NCBI GenBank assembly: GCA_964036315.1
Contig: OZ038507.1
Location: 60,668,002-60,732,001, forward strand
DNA length: 64,000 bases
From: Acanthosepion esculentum
Taxonomy: Eukaryota > Mollusca > Cephalopoda > Sepiida > Sepiidae
Direction of reading: 5' to 3'
Shown: one piece after another, positions 21,701 through 31,989 of the stretch
Position numbering within the stretch: the stretch's first letter is position 1
Layout of the letters: every line of letters starts with the position of its first letter
Program-made: the position numbers and the translations under genes
The notes under the pieces: generated by a model
Databases searched by the model: none
What the model saw: the letters and a program-made list of their open reading frames with translations, nothing else
What the model was told of the DNA's origin: nothing

Positions 21701-24700
21701 GTTGCTTCAAGTCTCTTCTTCATGTTCCATCCATGGTATTCTCTCTTCCCGATGTTAAGTATAAGTGTCCTTTTTGTTTCCATTTTCTCTAAAACTTCGT
21801 CGTTGCTCACATGTTCGGTCCATGGTATCCTCACCATCCTTCTGTAGAACCACATTTCTGTTGCTTCAAGTCTCTTCTTCATGTTCCATCCATGGTATTC
21901 TCTCTTCCCGATGTTAAGTATAAGTGTCCTTTTTGTTTCCACTTTCTCTAAAACTTCGTCGTCGCTCACATGTTCGGTCCATTGTATTCTCACCATCCTT
22001 CTGTAGAACCACATTTCTGTTGCTTCAAGTCTCTTCTTCATGTTCCATCCATGGTATTCTCTCTTCCCGATGTTAAGTATAAGTGTCCTTTTTGGTTCCA
22101 CTTTCTCTAAAACTTCGTCGTCGCTCACATGTTCGGTCCATTGTATTCTCACCATCCTTCTGTAGAACCACATTTCTGTTGCTTCAAGTCTCTTCTTCAT
22201 GTTCCATCCATGGTATTCTCTCTTCCCGATGTTAAGTATAAGTGTCCTTTTTGTTTCCACTTTCTCTAAAACTTCGTCGTCGCTCACATGTTCGGTCCAT
22301 TGTATTCTCACCATCCTTCTGTAGAACCACATTTCTGTTGCTTCAAGTCTCTTCTTCATGTTCCATCCATGGTATTCTCTCTTCCCGATGTTAAGTATAA
22401 GTGTCCTTTTTGTTTCCACTTTCTCTAAAACTTCGTCGTCGCTCACATGTTCGGTCCATTGTATTCTCACCATCCTTCTGTAGAACCACATTTCTGTTGC
22501 TTCAAGTCTCTTCTTCATGTTCCATCCATGGTATTCTCTCTTCCCGATGTTAAGTATAAGTGTCCTTTTTGTTTCCACTTTCTCTAAAACTTCGTCGTCG
22601 CTCACATGTTCGGTCCATTGTATTCTCACCATCCTTCTGTAGAACCACATTTCTGTTGCTTCAAGTCTCTTCTTCATGTTCCATCCATGGTATTCTCTCT
22701 TCCCGATGTTAAGTATAAGTGTCCTTTTTGTTTCCACTTTCTCTAAAACTTCGTCGTCGCTCACATGTTCGGTCCATTGTATTCTCACCATCCTTCTGTA
22801 GAACCACATTTCTGTTGCTTCAAGTCTCTTCTTCATGTTCCATCCATGGTATTCTCTCTTCCCGATGTTAAGTATAAGTGTCCTTTTTGTTTCCACTTTC
22901 TCTAAAACTTCGTCGTCGCTCACATGTTCGGTCCATTGTATTCTCACCATCCTTCTGTAGAACCACATTTCTGTTGCTTCAAGTCTCTTCTTCATGTTCC
23001 ATCCATGGTATTCTCTCTTCCCGATGTTAAGTATAAGTGTCCTTTTTGGTTCCACTTTCTCTAAAACTTCGTCGTCGCTCACATGTTCGGTCCATTGTAT
23101 TCTCACCATCCTTCTGTAGAACCACATTTCTGTTGCTTCAAGTCTCTTCTTCATGTTCCATCCATGGTATTCTCTCTTCCCGATGTTAAGTATAAGTGTC
23201 CTTTTTGTTTCCACTTTCTCTAAAACTTCGTCGTCGCTCACATGTTCGGTCCATTGTATTCTCACCATCCTTCTGTAGAACCACATTTCTGTTGCTTCAA
23301 GTCTCTTCTTCATGTTCCATCCATGGTATTCTCTCTTCCCGATGTTAAGTATAAGTGTCCTTTTTGTTTCCACTTTCTCTAAAACTTCGTCGTCGCTCAC
23401 ATGTTCGGTCCATTGTATTCTCACCATCCTTCTGTAGAACCACATTTCTGTTGCTTCAAGTCTCTTCTTCATGTTCCATCCATGGTATTCTCTCTTCCCG
23501 ATGTTAAGTATAAGTGTCCTTTTTGTTTCCATTTTCTCTAAATCTTCGTCGTTGCTCACATGTTCGGTCCATTGTATTCTCACCATCCTTCTGTAGAACC
23601 ACATTTCTGTTGCTTCAAGTCTCTTCTTCATGTTCCATCCATGGTATTCTCTCTTCCCGATGTTAAGTATAAGTGTCCTTTTTGTTTCCACTTTCTCTAA
23701 AACTTCGTCGTCGCTCACATGTTCGGTCTATGGTATCCTCACCATCCTTCTGTAGAACCACATTTCTGTTGCTTCGAGTCTCTTCTTCATGTTCCATCCA
23801 TGGTATTCTCTCTTCCCGATGTTAAGTATAAGTGTCCTTTTTGTTTCCACTTTCTCTAAAACTTCGTCGTTGCTCACATGTTCGGTCCATGGTATCCTCA
23901 CCATCCTTCTGTAGAACCACATTTCTGTTGCTTCAAGTCTCTTCTTCATGTTCCATCCATAGTATTCTCTCTTCCCGATGTTAAGTATAAGTGTCCTTTT
24001 TGTTTCCACTTTCTCTAAAACTTCTTCGTCGCTCACATGTTCGGTCCATTGTATTCTCACCATCCTTCTGTAGAACCACATTTCTGTTGCTTCAAGTCTC
24101 TTCTTCATGTTCCATCCATGGTATTCTCTCTTCCCGATGTTAAGTATAAGTGTCCTTTTTGGTTCCACTTTCTCTAAAACTTCGTCGTCGCTCACATGTT
24201 CGGTCCATTGTATTCTCACCATCCTTCTGTAGAACCACATTTCTGTTGCTTCAAGTCTCTTCTTCATGTTCCATCCATGGTATTCTCTCTTCCCGATGTT
24301 AAGTATAAGTGTCCTTTTTGTTTCCATTTTCTCTAAATCTTCGTCGTTGCTCACATGTTCGGTCCATTGTATTCTCACCATCCTTCTGTAGAACCACATT
24401 TCTGTTGCTTCAAGTCTCTTCTTCATGTTCCATCCATGGTATTCTCTCTTCCCGATGTTAAGTATAAGTGTCCTTTTTGTTTCCACTTTCTCTAAGACTT
24501 CATCGTTGCTCACATGTTCGGTCCATGGTATTCTCAGCATGCTTCTGTAGAACCACATTTCTGTTGCTTCAAGTCTCTTCTTCATGTTCCATCCATGGTA
24601 TTCTCTCTTCCCGATGTTAAGTATAAGTGTCCTTTTTGTTTCCATTTTCTCTAAGACTTCATCGTTGCTCACATGTTCGGTCCATGGTATTCTCAGCATG

Positions 24701-24905
24701 CTTTTGTAGAACCACATTTCTGTTGCTTCAAGTCTCTTCTTCATGTTCCATCCATGGTATTCTCTCTTCCCGATGTTAAGTATAAGTGTCCTTTTTGTTT
24801 CCATTTTCTCTAAAACTTCGTCGTCGCTCACATGTTCGGTCCATTGTATTCTCACCATCCTTCTGTAGAACCACATTTCTGTTGCTTCAAGTCTCTTCTT
24901 CATCT
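18645..24905 (-). repeat. 159-bp tandem array: amplified 53-codon segment of a LINE ORF, ~39 units
   Basis: Each unit is 159 bp, or 53 codons, on the minus strand. It starts MKKRLEATEMWFYRRMVRI, continues (P/Q)WTEHVS(N/D)DE(V/D)LEK(V/M)E, and ends KRTLILNIGKREYHGWN before the next MKKRLEA. Unit length is a multiple of three, so the frame runs through some 2,000 codons, broken only by two nonsense changes (about 23725 and 21180, both at the Trp of PWTEH) and two frameshift sites (an extra base near 20310; indels near 18690). Units are almost identical and fall into types: RSMLRIP...SNDEVLEKME dominates 18.7-21.4 kb, RRMVRIQ...SDDEVLEKVE dominates 21.6-23.7 kb, and SNDEDLEKME is scattered. No promoter, signal peptide or known multi-repeat protein family is evident. 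Most likely a young minisatellite born inside a dead retrotransposon. Confidence 0.93.
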
Positions 24906-24960
24906 TTGCGGAGGTCTTCCAGCATTCCTTGCCATACAGGATGATAGATATCACGTAATA
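24900..24960 (-). pseudogene. LINE ORF segment upstream of the 159-bp array
   Basis: The minus-strand frame begins MISIILYGKECWKTSAKMK and runs into the first array unit. I(L/I)LYG.E.W at this place is the usual lead-in to the KRLEA.EMW segment of LINE ORF2 proteins, so this is the original left-hand flank of the amplified region. RT catalytic motifs are absent. Confidence 0.7.
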
Positions 24961-25019
24961 GAGTAGTACTCTTATTAGCTTAACTTTTTGGAATGTTTCC
25001 TTGGCTACTTAGTCGTAAT

Positions 25020-25280
25020 TGATTTCGCGATACAAGCTTGCTAACCATTACATCACACCGACCCAGTTACACTCTCATAGTTTTTTGACCCCAGTTTTTT
25101 TGCGGGGAGGGGTTATCTATTAGCCCATAGCTGAGAGCCTAACAGGTGCTACCACCCCGGGTCAGGCTGGACCTGGGTACACCAGAAATTATGAGGTGGT
25201 TCCACGCATCTCAAAACCTCCCGATCAGAGGCCTCGATGTAGTTTATCGTCTTACCCGGGACAGACACCACGCCGAAGTG
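25020..25280 (-). mobile_element. tRNA-derived SINE (third family) with second tRNA-like head
   Basis: On the minus strand the body runs from about GTCCCGGGTAAGACGATAAA through ATGAGAGTGTAACTGGG. It is followed by GTGATGTAATGGTTAGCAAG, a tRNA A-box-like segment of another head. Copies of the body occur at 1-30 and 30240-30425. Confidence 0.55.
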
Positions 25281-25289
25281 ACCTAGGTT

Positions 25290-25673
25290 CATATATAGGT
25301 TAATACATGACGTTCATATTTTCAATCTATAACCATTTATATCGCTCGGGGATAGGTAAATAGTGGGCATTATACATGTATACATACATATTTACTTGGT
25401 TTTGGTAAATACTGAACGTTTATATTTGAGTTTATAAGCATTAACTTGCTTTGGGGATAAGTAAATATTGGTCGTTTGATATTTGAGTCTGTAAGCATTT
25501 GCATAGACTGTACATAGGTAATAATAAACGTTTATATTTGATTTGATAAGCATTAACTTGATTTGGGGATAAGTAAATATTGGTCGTTTGATATTTGAGT
25601 CTGTAAGCATTTGCATAGATCGTACATAGGTAATAATAAACATTTATATTTGAGCTTATAAGTATTTACTTGA
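25290..25673. repeat. ~55-60-bp AT-rich minisatellite (ATAAGCATT / GATAAGTAAATATTGG)
   Basis: Irregular copies of a unit built from ATATTTGAGTCTATAAGCAT and GGGATAAGTAAATATTGG. Larger ~120-bp repeats are visible at 25430-25640. The array resumes at 26205-26410, 28775-28830 and 30425-30560, so later insertions split one array. Confidence 0.8.
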
Positions 25674-26204
25674 TGCGTTAAGACAACCCGATTGCCTACC
25701 CTCTCTCAGGATTTGTATAAATAGGTCACGCCGTCTTAGCCAAAACGGCAAGACATTTCAGTTACGTTCAATAAAGGTACATTAAGCCGGCGAGTTATCA
25801 AACCAGAAGGAGCAGCATCTCTCCCCTGAAGCAATATCTCTATCTCTTGATAGTAACGACGACACAGTGCCATTAGATTCTCCTGGGGAACAGGGTCCCG
25901 ATAGTGACGATTCAAATGTCGACACCACAACAGCTTCATCAAAACGAGAGAATACTAGCACACAGAAAGGAGACAAAAACAATATGAGACGAAATATTTC
26001 TGGCCGACTGTTCCTGTAACACCTGAAAGCCCAGATCAGCTGCCACCTGAGAACTGTAAACAGGCCCAGACACTTGAATGATTTTGTTTCGGACGAGCCG
26101 GGGAGAATGTGGTAAGACAACCCGATTACCTCCCCTGTTTTATGATTTGTATAAATACGTCACGCCGTTTTAGCCAAAACGGCAAGACTTTTCAGTTACG
26201 TGGA
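25674..26204 (+). mobile_element. Deleted Ty3/gypsy-like element: LTR, pol 3' end, LTR
   Basis: LTR-like sequence (25674-25786; AAGACAACCCGATT, a TATAAATA box, AATAAAGG signal) is joined directly to the last part of pol (GGCGAGTTATCAAACCAGA) at the shared word GCCG. The pol end is followed by a second LTR copy at 26109-26204, which stops early. The same pol end appears at 28340 in the longer element. This is an internally deleted copy formed by a microhomology-like junction. Confidence 0.7.
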
Positions 26205-26413
26205 GATAGCTAAATATTGGTTGTATATATTTGAGTTTATAAACATTTATGTGGTTCGAAGATAAGTCAATATTATTTTTAAGACCAGATGCATTTATTT
26301 CTTTGGGGATAGGAAAATACTAGTCGCTTATATTTGAGTCTATACGCATTTATTTGGTTTGTGGATAGATAAATATTTAACGTTTATATTTGAGCTTATA
26401 AGCATTTATGTGA
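26205..26413. repeat. AT-rich minisatellite, continued
   Basis: Same ATAAGCATTTAT / GATAAGTAAATA unit as 25.3-25.67 kb. Confidence 0.75.
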
Positions 26414-26555
26414 TGTGATAGGACAACACGATTACCTCCCCTGTCTCATGATTTGCATAAATAAGTCACGCCAGCTTAGGCAAAAACGTAAAGAATTTAC
26501 AGTTACATTCAATAAAGGCACATTAAGCCGAACTTGACTCAGAGTTTTCATTATA
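26414..26555 (+). mobile_element. 5' LTR of decayed Ty3/gypsy-like element
   Basis: Starts TGTGATAGGACAAC, has a TATA-like GCATAAATAAG, CAATAAAGG polyadenylation signal and ends near GAGTTTTCATTA, repeated at the 3' LTR. Related LTR copies lie at 25674 and 26109. Confidence 0.7.
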
Positions 26556-28684
26556 GTTATGAACAAATTCCTTAAACCATAACTGGGCCAACCACAATCG
26601 CAAACTAAAACGGTTTTTGGCAGCTGTCAAGAAATATAATCTTACACTCAACCATGACAAGAGATTTTATGGGTCGACAACCATCAAACTACTTGGATAT
26701 CTTTTGGATAAAGGTATCATGAAGCCGGACTAAAACCACTGCTAAAACTGGCTATTCGCAACACCATAGCCGCCTTGCGACGAACCATGGGTAATGCTCA
26801 CTTATTATTCTCAATTGATACCCTTCTTTTCTGATTAACAAATTTCCTTTACCTCCTTCTGCCGTTAAAACATTTGAGGGGGTTAAAATGAGATATTGCC
26901 AACACAGCCATCACTTCGGGGAATTCTAACATTCCCCTAGAAATAGAGACCGACGCTTCCGACCACGCCATAGATGCCGCGTTAAGGCAATCGGGGCGCG
27001 CTGTAGCGTTCTTTTCCAGAACATTGTCAAAATCTGAGCGCAGACATTCAGCCGTCGAAAAAGAGGCTTATGTCGTAGTCAAGGTGCTAAAAAAAATGGC
27101 GGCATTTTTTAATTGGTCACTGATTTAAATTAATTACTGATCAAAAATCAAAATGTTTAATCCTAAGACGTCGAGCAAAATAAACCCTCCGAAAAGATAG
27201 CGAAATGGAGGGTAGAGATTTCCTTGTGGATCAATAAACAGTACCAACGATCTACAAAAAGTTCATAACGAACTCTGTCATCCAGGCATCGCGAGGATTT
27301 GCCCTTTTCAGTTGATGGCATGAAACGAATAACGAACAATTGTCAGATTTGCGCTCGAATAAAACCAAGGTTCTAAAAACCCGAACCGGGAACCCTAGTA
27401 AAAGCTACACGGCCATTTGAGAGGCTGAACGTGAATTTTAAGGGCCCTCTTACATCTAAATCCCAAAACAAATGTTGTGGTAGGATCCACCTAATTTGCA
27501 TAGTGGAGTACCGACGATATAAATATGGTTGGTACCGGGAAGACATGAGAGGCGAATCAAGAGATTCAACTAGAGACTCTGCCCGACTGCGACTTAGTCA
27601 ACACATTCTCCAGGAACGGTCTTCCCAGGAATATACAAAAGACTATATGTAAATATTGTGTACACTTTCTTGTTTCAATACATTTTGTTCTAAGTACATT
27701 TTGTGTTGCATTATTATTCCATGCATTAGTCAAGTTTCAACAACAAATATCTAATAACTGTCGTTGAAGAGGAATCGCGATTCACTTTTGCCTTTCACTG
27801 TCCAGATGTAAGTGCAACAACGTTCATACGCTGTCTTTGCTCCCTCTTCTCAATATTCAGGGCGCCAGCTTATATTCATACAGATCGCAAGACCTATTTT
27901 ATGTCCGAGCAACTATCACAGGGAGTCGCCTTAAGTCGGACTACCCCCATTCAATCCTCGAGGCAATGAACAGTGCGAGAGATACAAAAACATAATATGG
28001 AAGACCGTACAGTTAGCACTTGAAAACCAAAACCTTCCAATTAGACATAGGGAAGAAGTATTAACCGAAGTTCTGTACGCTATAAGAAGTCTATTGTGTA
28101 CAAGAACTAACGCAACACCTTACGAAACGTTTTTAAAATTTCCAAGGCGAACTTCGGTCGGGAGCTCCTCTCTTCGTGGCTATCACAGTCAGGTACTGCT
28201 TTACTTAGAAACCATGTTCAACAAAGCAATTATGATTCTCCGGTGTGAGGTGTAACAGCTCGAGGCGAACCCACTCTATGTGCGCATCCAGCACCCAGAC
28301 GGGAGACAATCGAACGTTTCCCTCAGAGATTTGGCCTCTGCCGGCGAGTTATCAAACCAGAGGGAGGAGCAGGTCTCGCCCGAAGTCATATCTCTCCCTC
28401 TTGGATTCAGAGGAACAATGACCCGATAGTGACGATTCTGCTGTCGACACCAGAAGAGCTCCCTCAAAACGGGAGCATACTACTACACAGTCTCTGATAA
28501 TCAGCTTTCGGAATCAGAGCGTCCCACTCCAAGTGAGAGACAAAAGAATGATACAAAATACTTCTGGTCGACTGTACTTGTAACACGTGAAAGCCCAGAT
28601 CAGCTGCCACCGAGACAATCCCAGAGAATTGTCAAGAGACTCAGTCACCTGGATGATTTTGTGTCGGACTAAAGCCGGGGAGAA
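26556..28684 (+). pseudogene. Ty3/gypsy-like pol pseudogene (RT end, RNase H, integrase)
   Basis: Translating with frameshifts, the order is: end of reverse transcriptase (a TTIKLLGYLLDKGIMKP-like thumb segment, about 26670-26740); RNase H with a TDASDHAIDAALRQSG motif and SAVEKEAY (26946-27080); an integrase zinc-binding remnant with HNELCHPGIAR (about 27258-27295); and the integrase core and C-terminal end (NLPIRHREEVL, TPYETFLKFPRR, VSLRDLASAGELSN; 28030-28350). Gag, protease and the RT active site are missing. Stops and frameshifts are frequent. A solo LTR at 27473-27742 interrupts the integrase, and similarity resumes immediately after it. Confidence 0.8.
27473..27742 (+). mobile_element. 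Nested solo LTR with 5-bp target duplication
   Basis: The 270-bp insert starts TGTTGTGGTAGG and ends GTTTCAACA, flanked by ACAAA on both sides (27468-27472 and 27743-27747). It contains a TATAAATA box. TG...CA ends plus a 5-bp duplication are diagnostic of an LTR-retrotransposon LTR. Integrase similarity continues on either side, so it inserted into the older gypsy-like element. Confidence 0.85.
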
Positions 28685-28770
28685 TGTGGTAGCCAAAACA
28701 AAAAAGACTCTTCAGTTACATTCAATAAAAGCACATTAAAAAGAACTAGACTCAGAGTTTTCATTACTCT
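28685..28770 (+). mobile_element. 3' LTR of Ty3/gypsy-like element, internally deleted
   Basis: TGTGGTAGCCAAAAC is followed by CTTCAGTTACATTCAATAAA and GAGTTTTCATTA, as in the 5' LTR at 26414-26555. The segment with the TATA box is missing. Confidence 0.7.
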
Positions 28771-29022
28771 TGGTTTGAGAATAAGGTAAATATTGATCGT
28801 ATATAATTGAGTCTATAAGGATTTATTTGGTTTGATTTTGTTTGTTTTACGATATATCAACACCTCAATGGTGTTATGTCGATGACTCAAGTAGCCAAGG
28901 TTCGATAATTGATGACAGTTATTAATAAACGTAGTAACTGGCGTATAAATTTGATCTTCATTGTGACTTATAAATAGTAGGAGCCGAGCGCCTCGACGTG
29001 GTCTAATGGTTAGCATATTTGT
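28771..29022 (+). repeat. Minisatellite fragment and tRNA-like SINE head
   Basis: 28775-28830 is the ATAAGGATTTATTTGG minisatellite. 28985-29022 contains GACGTGGTCTAATGGTTAGC, a good tRNA A-box region, cut off by the following array before any B box. Confidence 0.55.
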
Positions 29023-29990
29023 TTGGTTTAGTTTAGTTTGGTTTGTTTTCTTTTACGGCATATCAACAACTCAATGGGTTATTTAATGCCGACAAGATTT
29101 TTATTGCTGGTAATATTTTTATAATTTAACATAATATTATTTTTGGTTTTAAGTCAAGTACGGCGCCTTTCTTAAGGATGTTCATCTTTATGCAAGAAAC
29201 TGATTCGATCCTTTAGTTGTTTGGTTTGGTTTGTTTTGTTTTACGGCATATCAACACCTCAATGGGTTATTTAATGCCGGCAAGATTTTTATTGCTGGTA
29301 ATATTTTTATAATTTAACATAATATTATTTTTGGTTTTAAGTCAAGTACGTCGCCTTTCTTAAGGATGTCCATCTTTACATCAAGAAACTGATTCGATCC
29401 TTTAGTTGTTTGGTTTGGTTTGTTTTGTTTTACGGCATATCAACACCTCAATGGGTTATTTAATGCCGGCAAGATTTTTATTGCTGGTAATATTTTTATA
29501 ATTTAACATGATATTATTTTTGGTTTTAAGTCAAGTACGGCGCCTTTCTTAAGGATATTCATCTTTATAGCAAGAAACTGATTCGATCCTTTAGTTGTTT
29601 GGTTTGGTTTGTTTTGTTTTACGGCATATCAACACCTCAATGGGTTATTTAATGCCGGCAAGATTTTTATTGCTGGTAATATTTTTATAATTTAACATAA
29701 TATTATTTTTGGTTTTAAGTCAAGTACGGCGCCTTTCTTAAGGATGTTCATCTTTATAGCAAGAAACTGATTCGATCCTTTAGTTGTTTGGTTTGGTTTG
29801 TTTTGTTTTACGGCATATCAACACCTCAATGGGTTATTTAATGCCGACAAGATTTTTATTGCTGGTAATATTTTTATAATTTAACATAATATTATTTTTG
29901 GTTTAAAGACAAGTACGGCGCCTTTCTTAAGGATGTTCATCTTTACAGCAAGAAACTGATTCGATCCTTTCGTTGTTTGGTTTGTTTTAC
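29023..29990 (+). repeat. 189-bp tandem array, five copies
   Basis: The unit includes TTTTACGGCATATCAACACC, CAATGGGTTATTTAATGCC, TTGCTGGTAATATTTTTA and AAGGATGTTCATCTTTA. Start-to-start spacings are 188, 189, 189 and 189 bp. Units are nearly identical, so amplification is recent. The unit belongs to the dispersed repeat also present at 1500-1900. Confidence 0.93.
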
Positions 29991-30220
29991 GGCATATCAA
30001 CAACTCAACAAAATCTTTTTTGCTGGTAATATTTATTTTTTTCAAAAATGTATTGCTGGCAATATTTTTCCTTCAAAATGTATCGCTGGTAATATTTAAA
30101 AAAAAATGTATAGCTGGTAATATTTTTTTTCAAAAATGTATTGCTGGTAATAATGTATTGCTGGAAATTTTTTCTTTCAAAAATTTATTGCTGCTAATAA
30201 TTTTTTACAAAGTATTTCTG
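29991..30220 (+). repeat. ~30-bp minisatellite (TTGCTGGTAATATTT)
   Basis: About seven diverged copies of the TGCTGGTAATATTTTT unit adjoin the 189-bp array, the same arrangement as at 1570-1905. Confidence 0.8.
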
Positions 30221-30239
30221 GTATTAAAACCTTTTTTTA

Positions 30240-30430
30240 CACTATCATAGTGTGTTGACCGCAGTTTGGGGGCTAATTATTTGCCCATAGCTGGGGCCGT
30301 CACATGTGCCCCGGTTAGGGTGGACCTGGGAAAAACAGCAACTAAGAGGTGGTCCCACATTCCTCAAAGCCTCCTGATCAGAGACCTTGCTGTTGATGTA
30401 GTTCATCGTCTTACCCAGGACTGGATTTAT
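30240..30430 (-). mobile_element. tRNA-derived SINE (third family), body
   Basis: Matches 25085-25280 over TGCCCATAGCTG, GGGTGGACCTGGG, AGAGGTGGTCCCAC and GATGTAGTTCATCGTCTTACCC. No clear tRNA head is visible at this copy. Confidence 0.65.
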
Positions 30431-30662
30431 TTGGTTCGGTGATATATAAATATTGGTCGTTTATATTTGAGTATATAAGCATTTACATATTTCGGCGATA
30501 AATATTGAACTTTTGATATTTGAGTCTGTATGCAATTTCTCGTTTTAGGCATGGATAAAACTATAATTAAATCTAAAAATTAATTTTGTCCGGAAAATAG
30601 TAAACGCTGGACATTGATATTTGTATCTTCAAGTATACAAATGAATCAAGTATAGGCAAATA
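30431..30662. repeat. AT-rich minisatellite, last part, and flank
   Basis: Contains TATTTGAGTATATAAGCATT copies, then unassigned AT-rich DNA up to the Tc1-like end. Confidence 0.6.
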
Positions 30663-30799
30663 TGCAATCCGTCTGGAGTTATTACGCAAATCACATAAAC
30701 CTCAATGACTCGAATTTGCATCGAACATTTTTTGTCAAATTATAAATGAGTAATTTAGACGTCCAAACAATGCTTCGTTTAAATTCTTAGGTAGTTTTA

Positions 30800-31374
30800 A
30801 CATGTTTTATTGAAGTTATTGTATTTATTATAAAAACTGCAATCTGAAGTTATTATGCAGGTTAAACTAATATTAGTTTATAGCCTATAAAATTTAATAA
30901 AAACTATTTCTTTCCATAATATATTCCGTTGGTCAGAAAGTCCTGATTCACTTGGGAAGCGGAAAGAAAACAACAAAATTTTATGGCGAAACACCAACAT
31001 TTATTCTTCAAAATAAAGTCCATCATTCTTGACGATCTTCTGCCAGCGATCAGTCTGTATCTAAATCTGTCCCAGATACCAGTCCGCTGGCTGAAGTTAT
31101 TGTATTTATTATAAAAACTGCAATCTGAAGTTATTATGTAGGTTAAACTAATATTAGTTTATGGCCTATAAAATTTAATAAAAACTATTTATTTCTATAA
31201 TATATTCCGTTGGTCAGAAAGTCCTGATTCACTTGGGAAGCGGAAAGAAAACAACAAAATTTTATGGCGAAACACCAACATTTATTCTTCAAAATAAAGT
31301 CCATCATTCTTGACGATCTTCTGCCAGCGATCAGTCTGCATCTAAATCTGTCCCAGATACCAGTCCGCTGGCTT
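30800..31374. repeat. 281-bp tandem duplication spanning Tc1 TIR and mariner end
   Basis: About 30813-31093 is repeated at 31094-31374 with a few substitutions (homologous points 30929 and 31210). Each copy holds the inner TIR repeat of the Tc1-like element plus the 3' end of the mariner, so the duplication happened after the mariner inserted. Confidence 0.9.
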
Positions 31375-31967
31375 TGATTAAAAAAAAAACTGTAAACAAG
31401 CTTCCTTTACTTCATCAAAAGTGTTGAATCGCTAGTCGCGGAGGACGTGTGACGTTGAGCGGAATAGGTCATAGTTACTCGGAGCCTGCATCGGGACTGA
31501 ATGGTGGATGTGGAAGAATCTCAACACCGTCCGTCTGTTTGAACGTCTCCTGAGTCAACATAGACGTGTGTGGATTCGTATTGCCTTGCTGAAACGAAGC
31601 CCGTTCTCGATTGACCAAAGCAGGACACCGCTTCTTTCGTTTCTCGTACACGCGGTTTAACTGCCGGCAATACAGTTTAGCGTTGATAGCGCGGACGTGT
31701 GGAACAAGCTCGAAATCCAGTACTTGGAAATTCCACCATGACCTTATTATCAAACCGATTTCGTTGTGGCACAGGTGCCGGTTGATTATCTCGATTAAAC
31801 TATTTCCTCACCTGATCATGATTAACCAGGTACACCCACTTCTCATCGGAGGATGGTAGTCAGATGAGTAAGAACATTCTGGCTAACATAACCTAATGTT
31901 ACTGTTGCTCCATAAAAAAATGTTATTTTCTTTCTGCTTCCTGTGTAAGGACCTAATGGCCAACCTA
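31208..31967 (-). mobile_element. Truncated mariner element with transposase pseudogene
   Basis: Inverted ends TTGGTCAGAAAGTCCT (31210) and AGGACCTAATGGCCAA (about 31949-31964) are about 45 bp long and both include GGAAGC(G/A)GAAAGAAAA. On the minus strand 31753-31475 encodes the catalytic core region of mariner transposase: DFELVPHVRAINAKLYCRQL, then FQQGNTNPHTSMLTQ, then LPHPPFSPD. In the segment where mariner has a catalytic Asp (usual HDN), this copy has QGN, so the active site is lost. The N-terminal DNA-binding half is missing and a frameshift follows SPDAGSE. C-terminal coding similarity continues to about 31240. Confidence 0.8.
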
Positions 31968-31989
31968 GTGGGTTGAAACATGGGTAAAT

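Noticed and set aside
18645..24954. A novel multi-repeat host protein encoded by the 159-bp array
   Set aside because: Both flanks and the unit itself match a LINE ORF, there are nonsense and frameshift sites, and no start context or promoter is evident. Kept as a finding, not as a gene.
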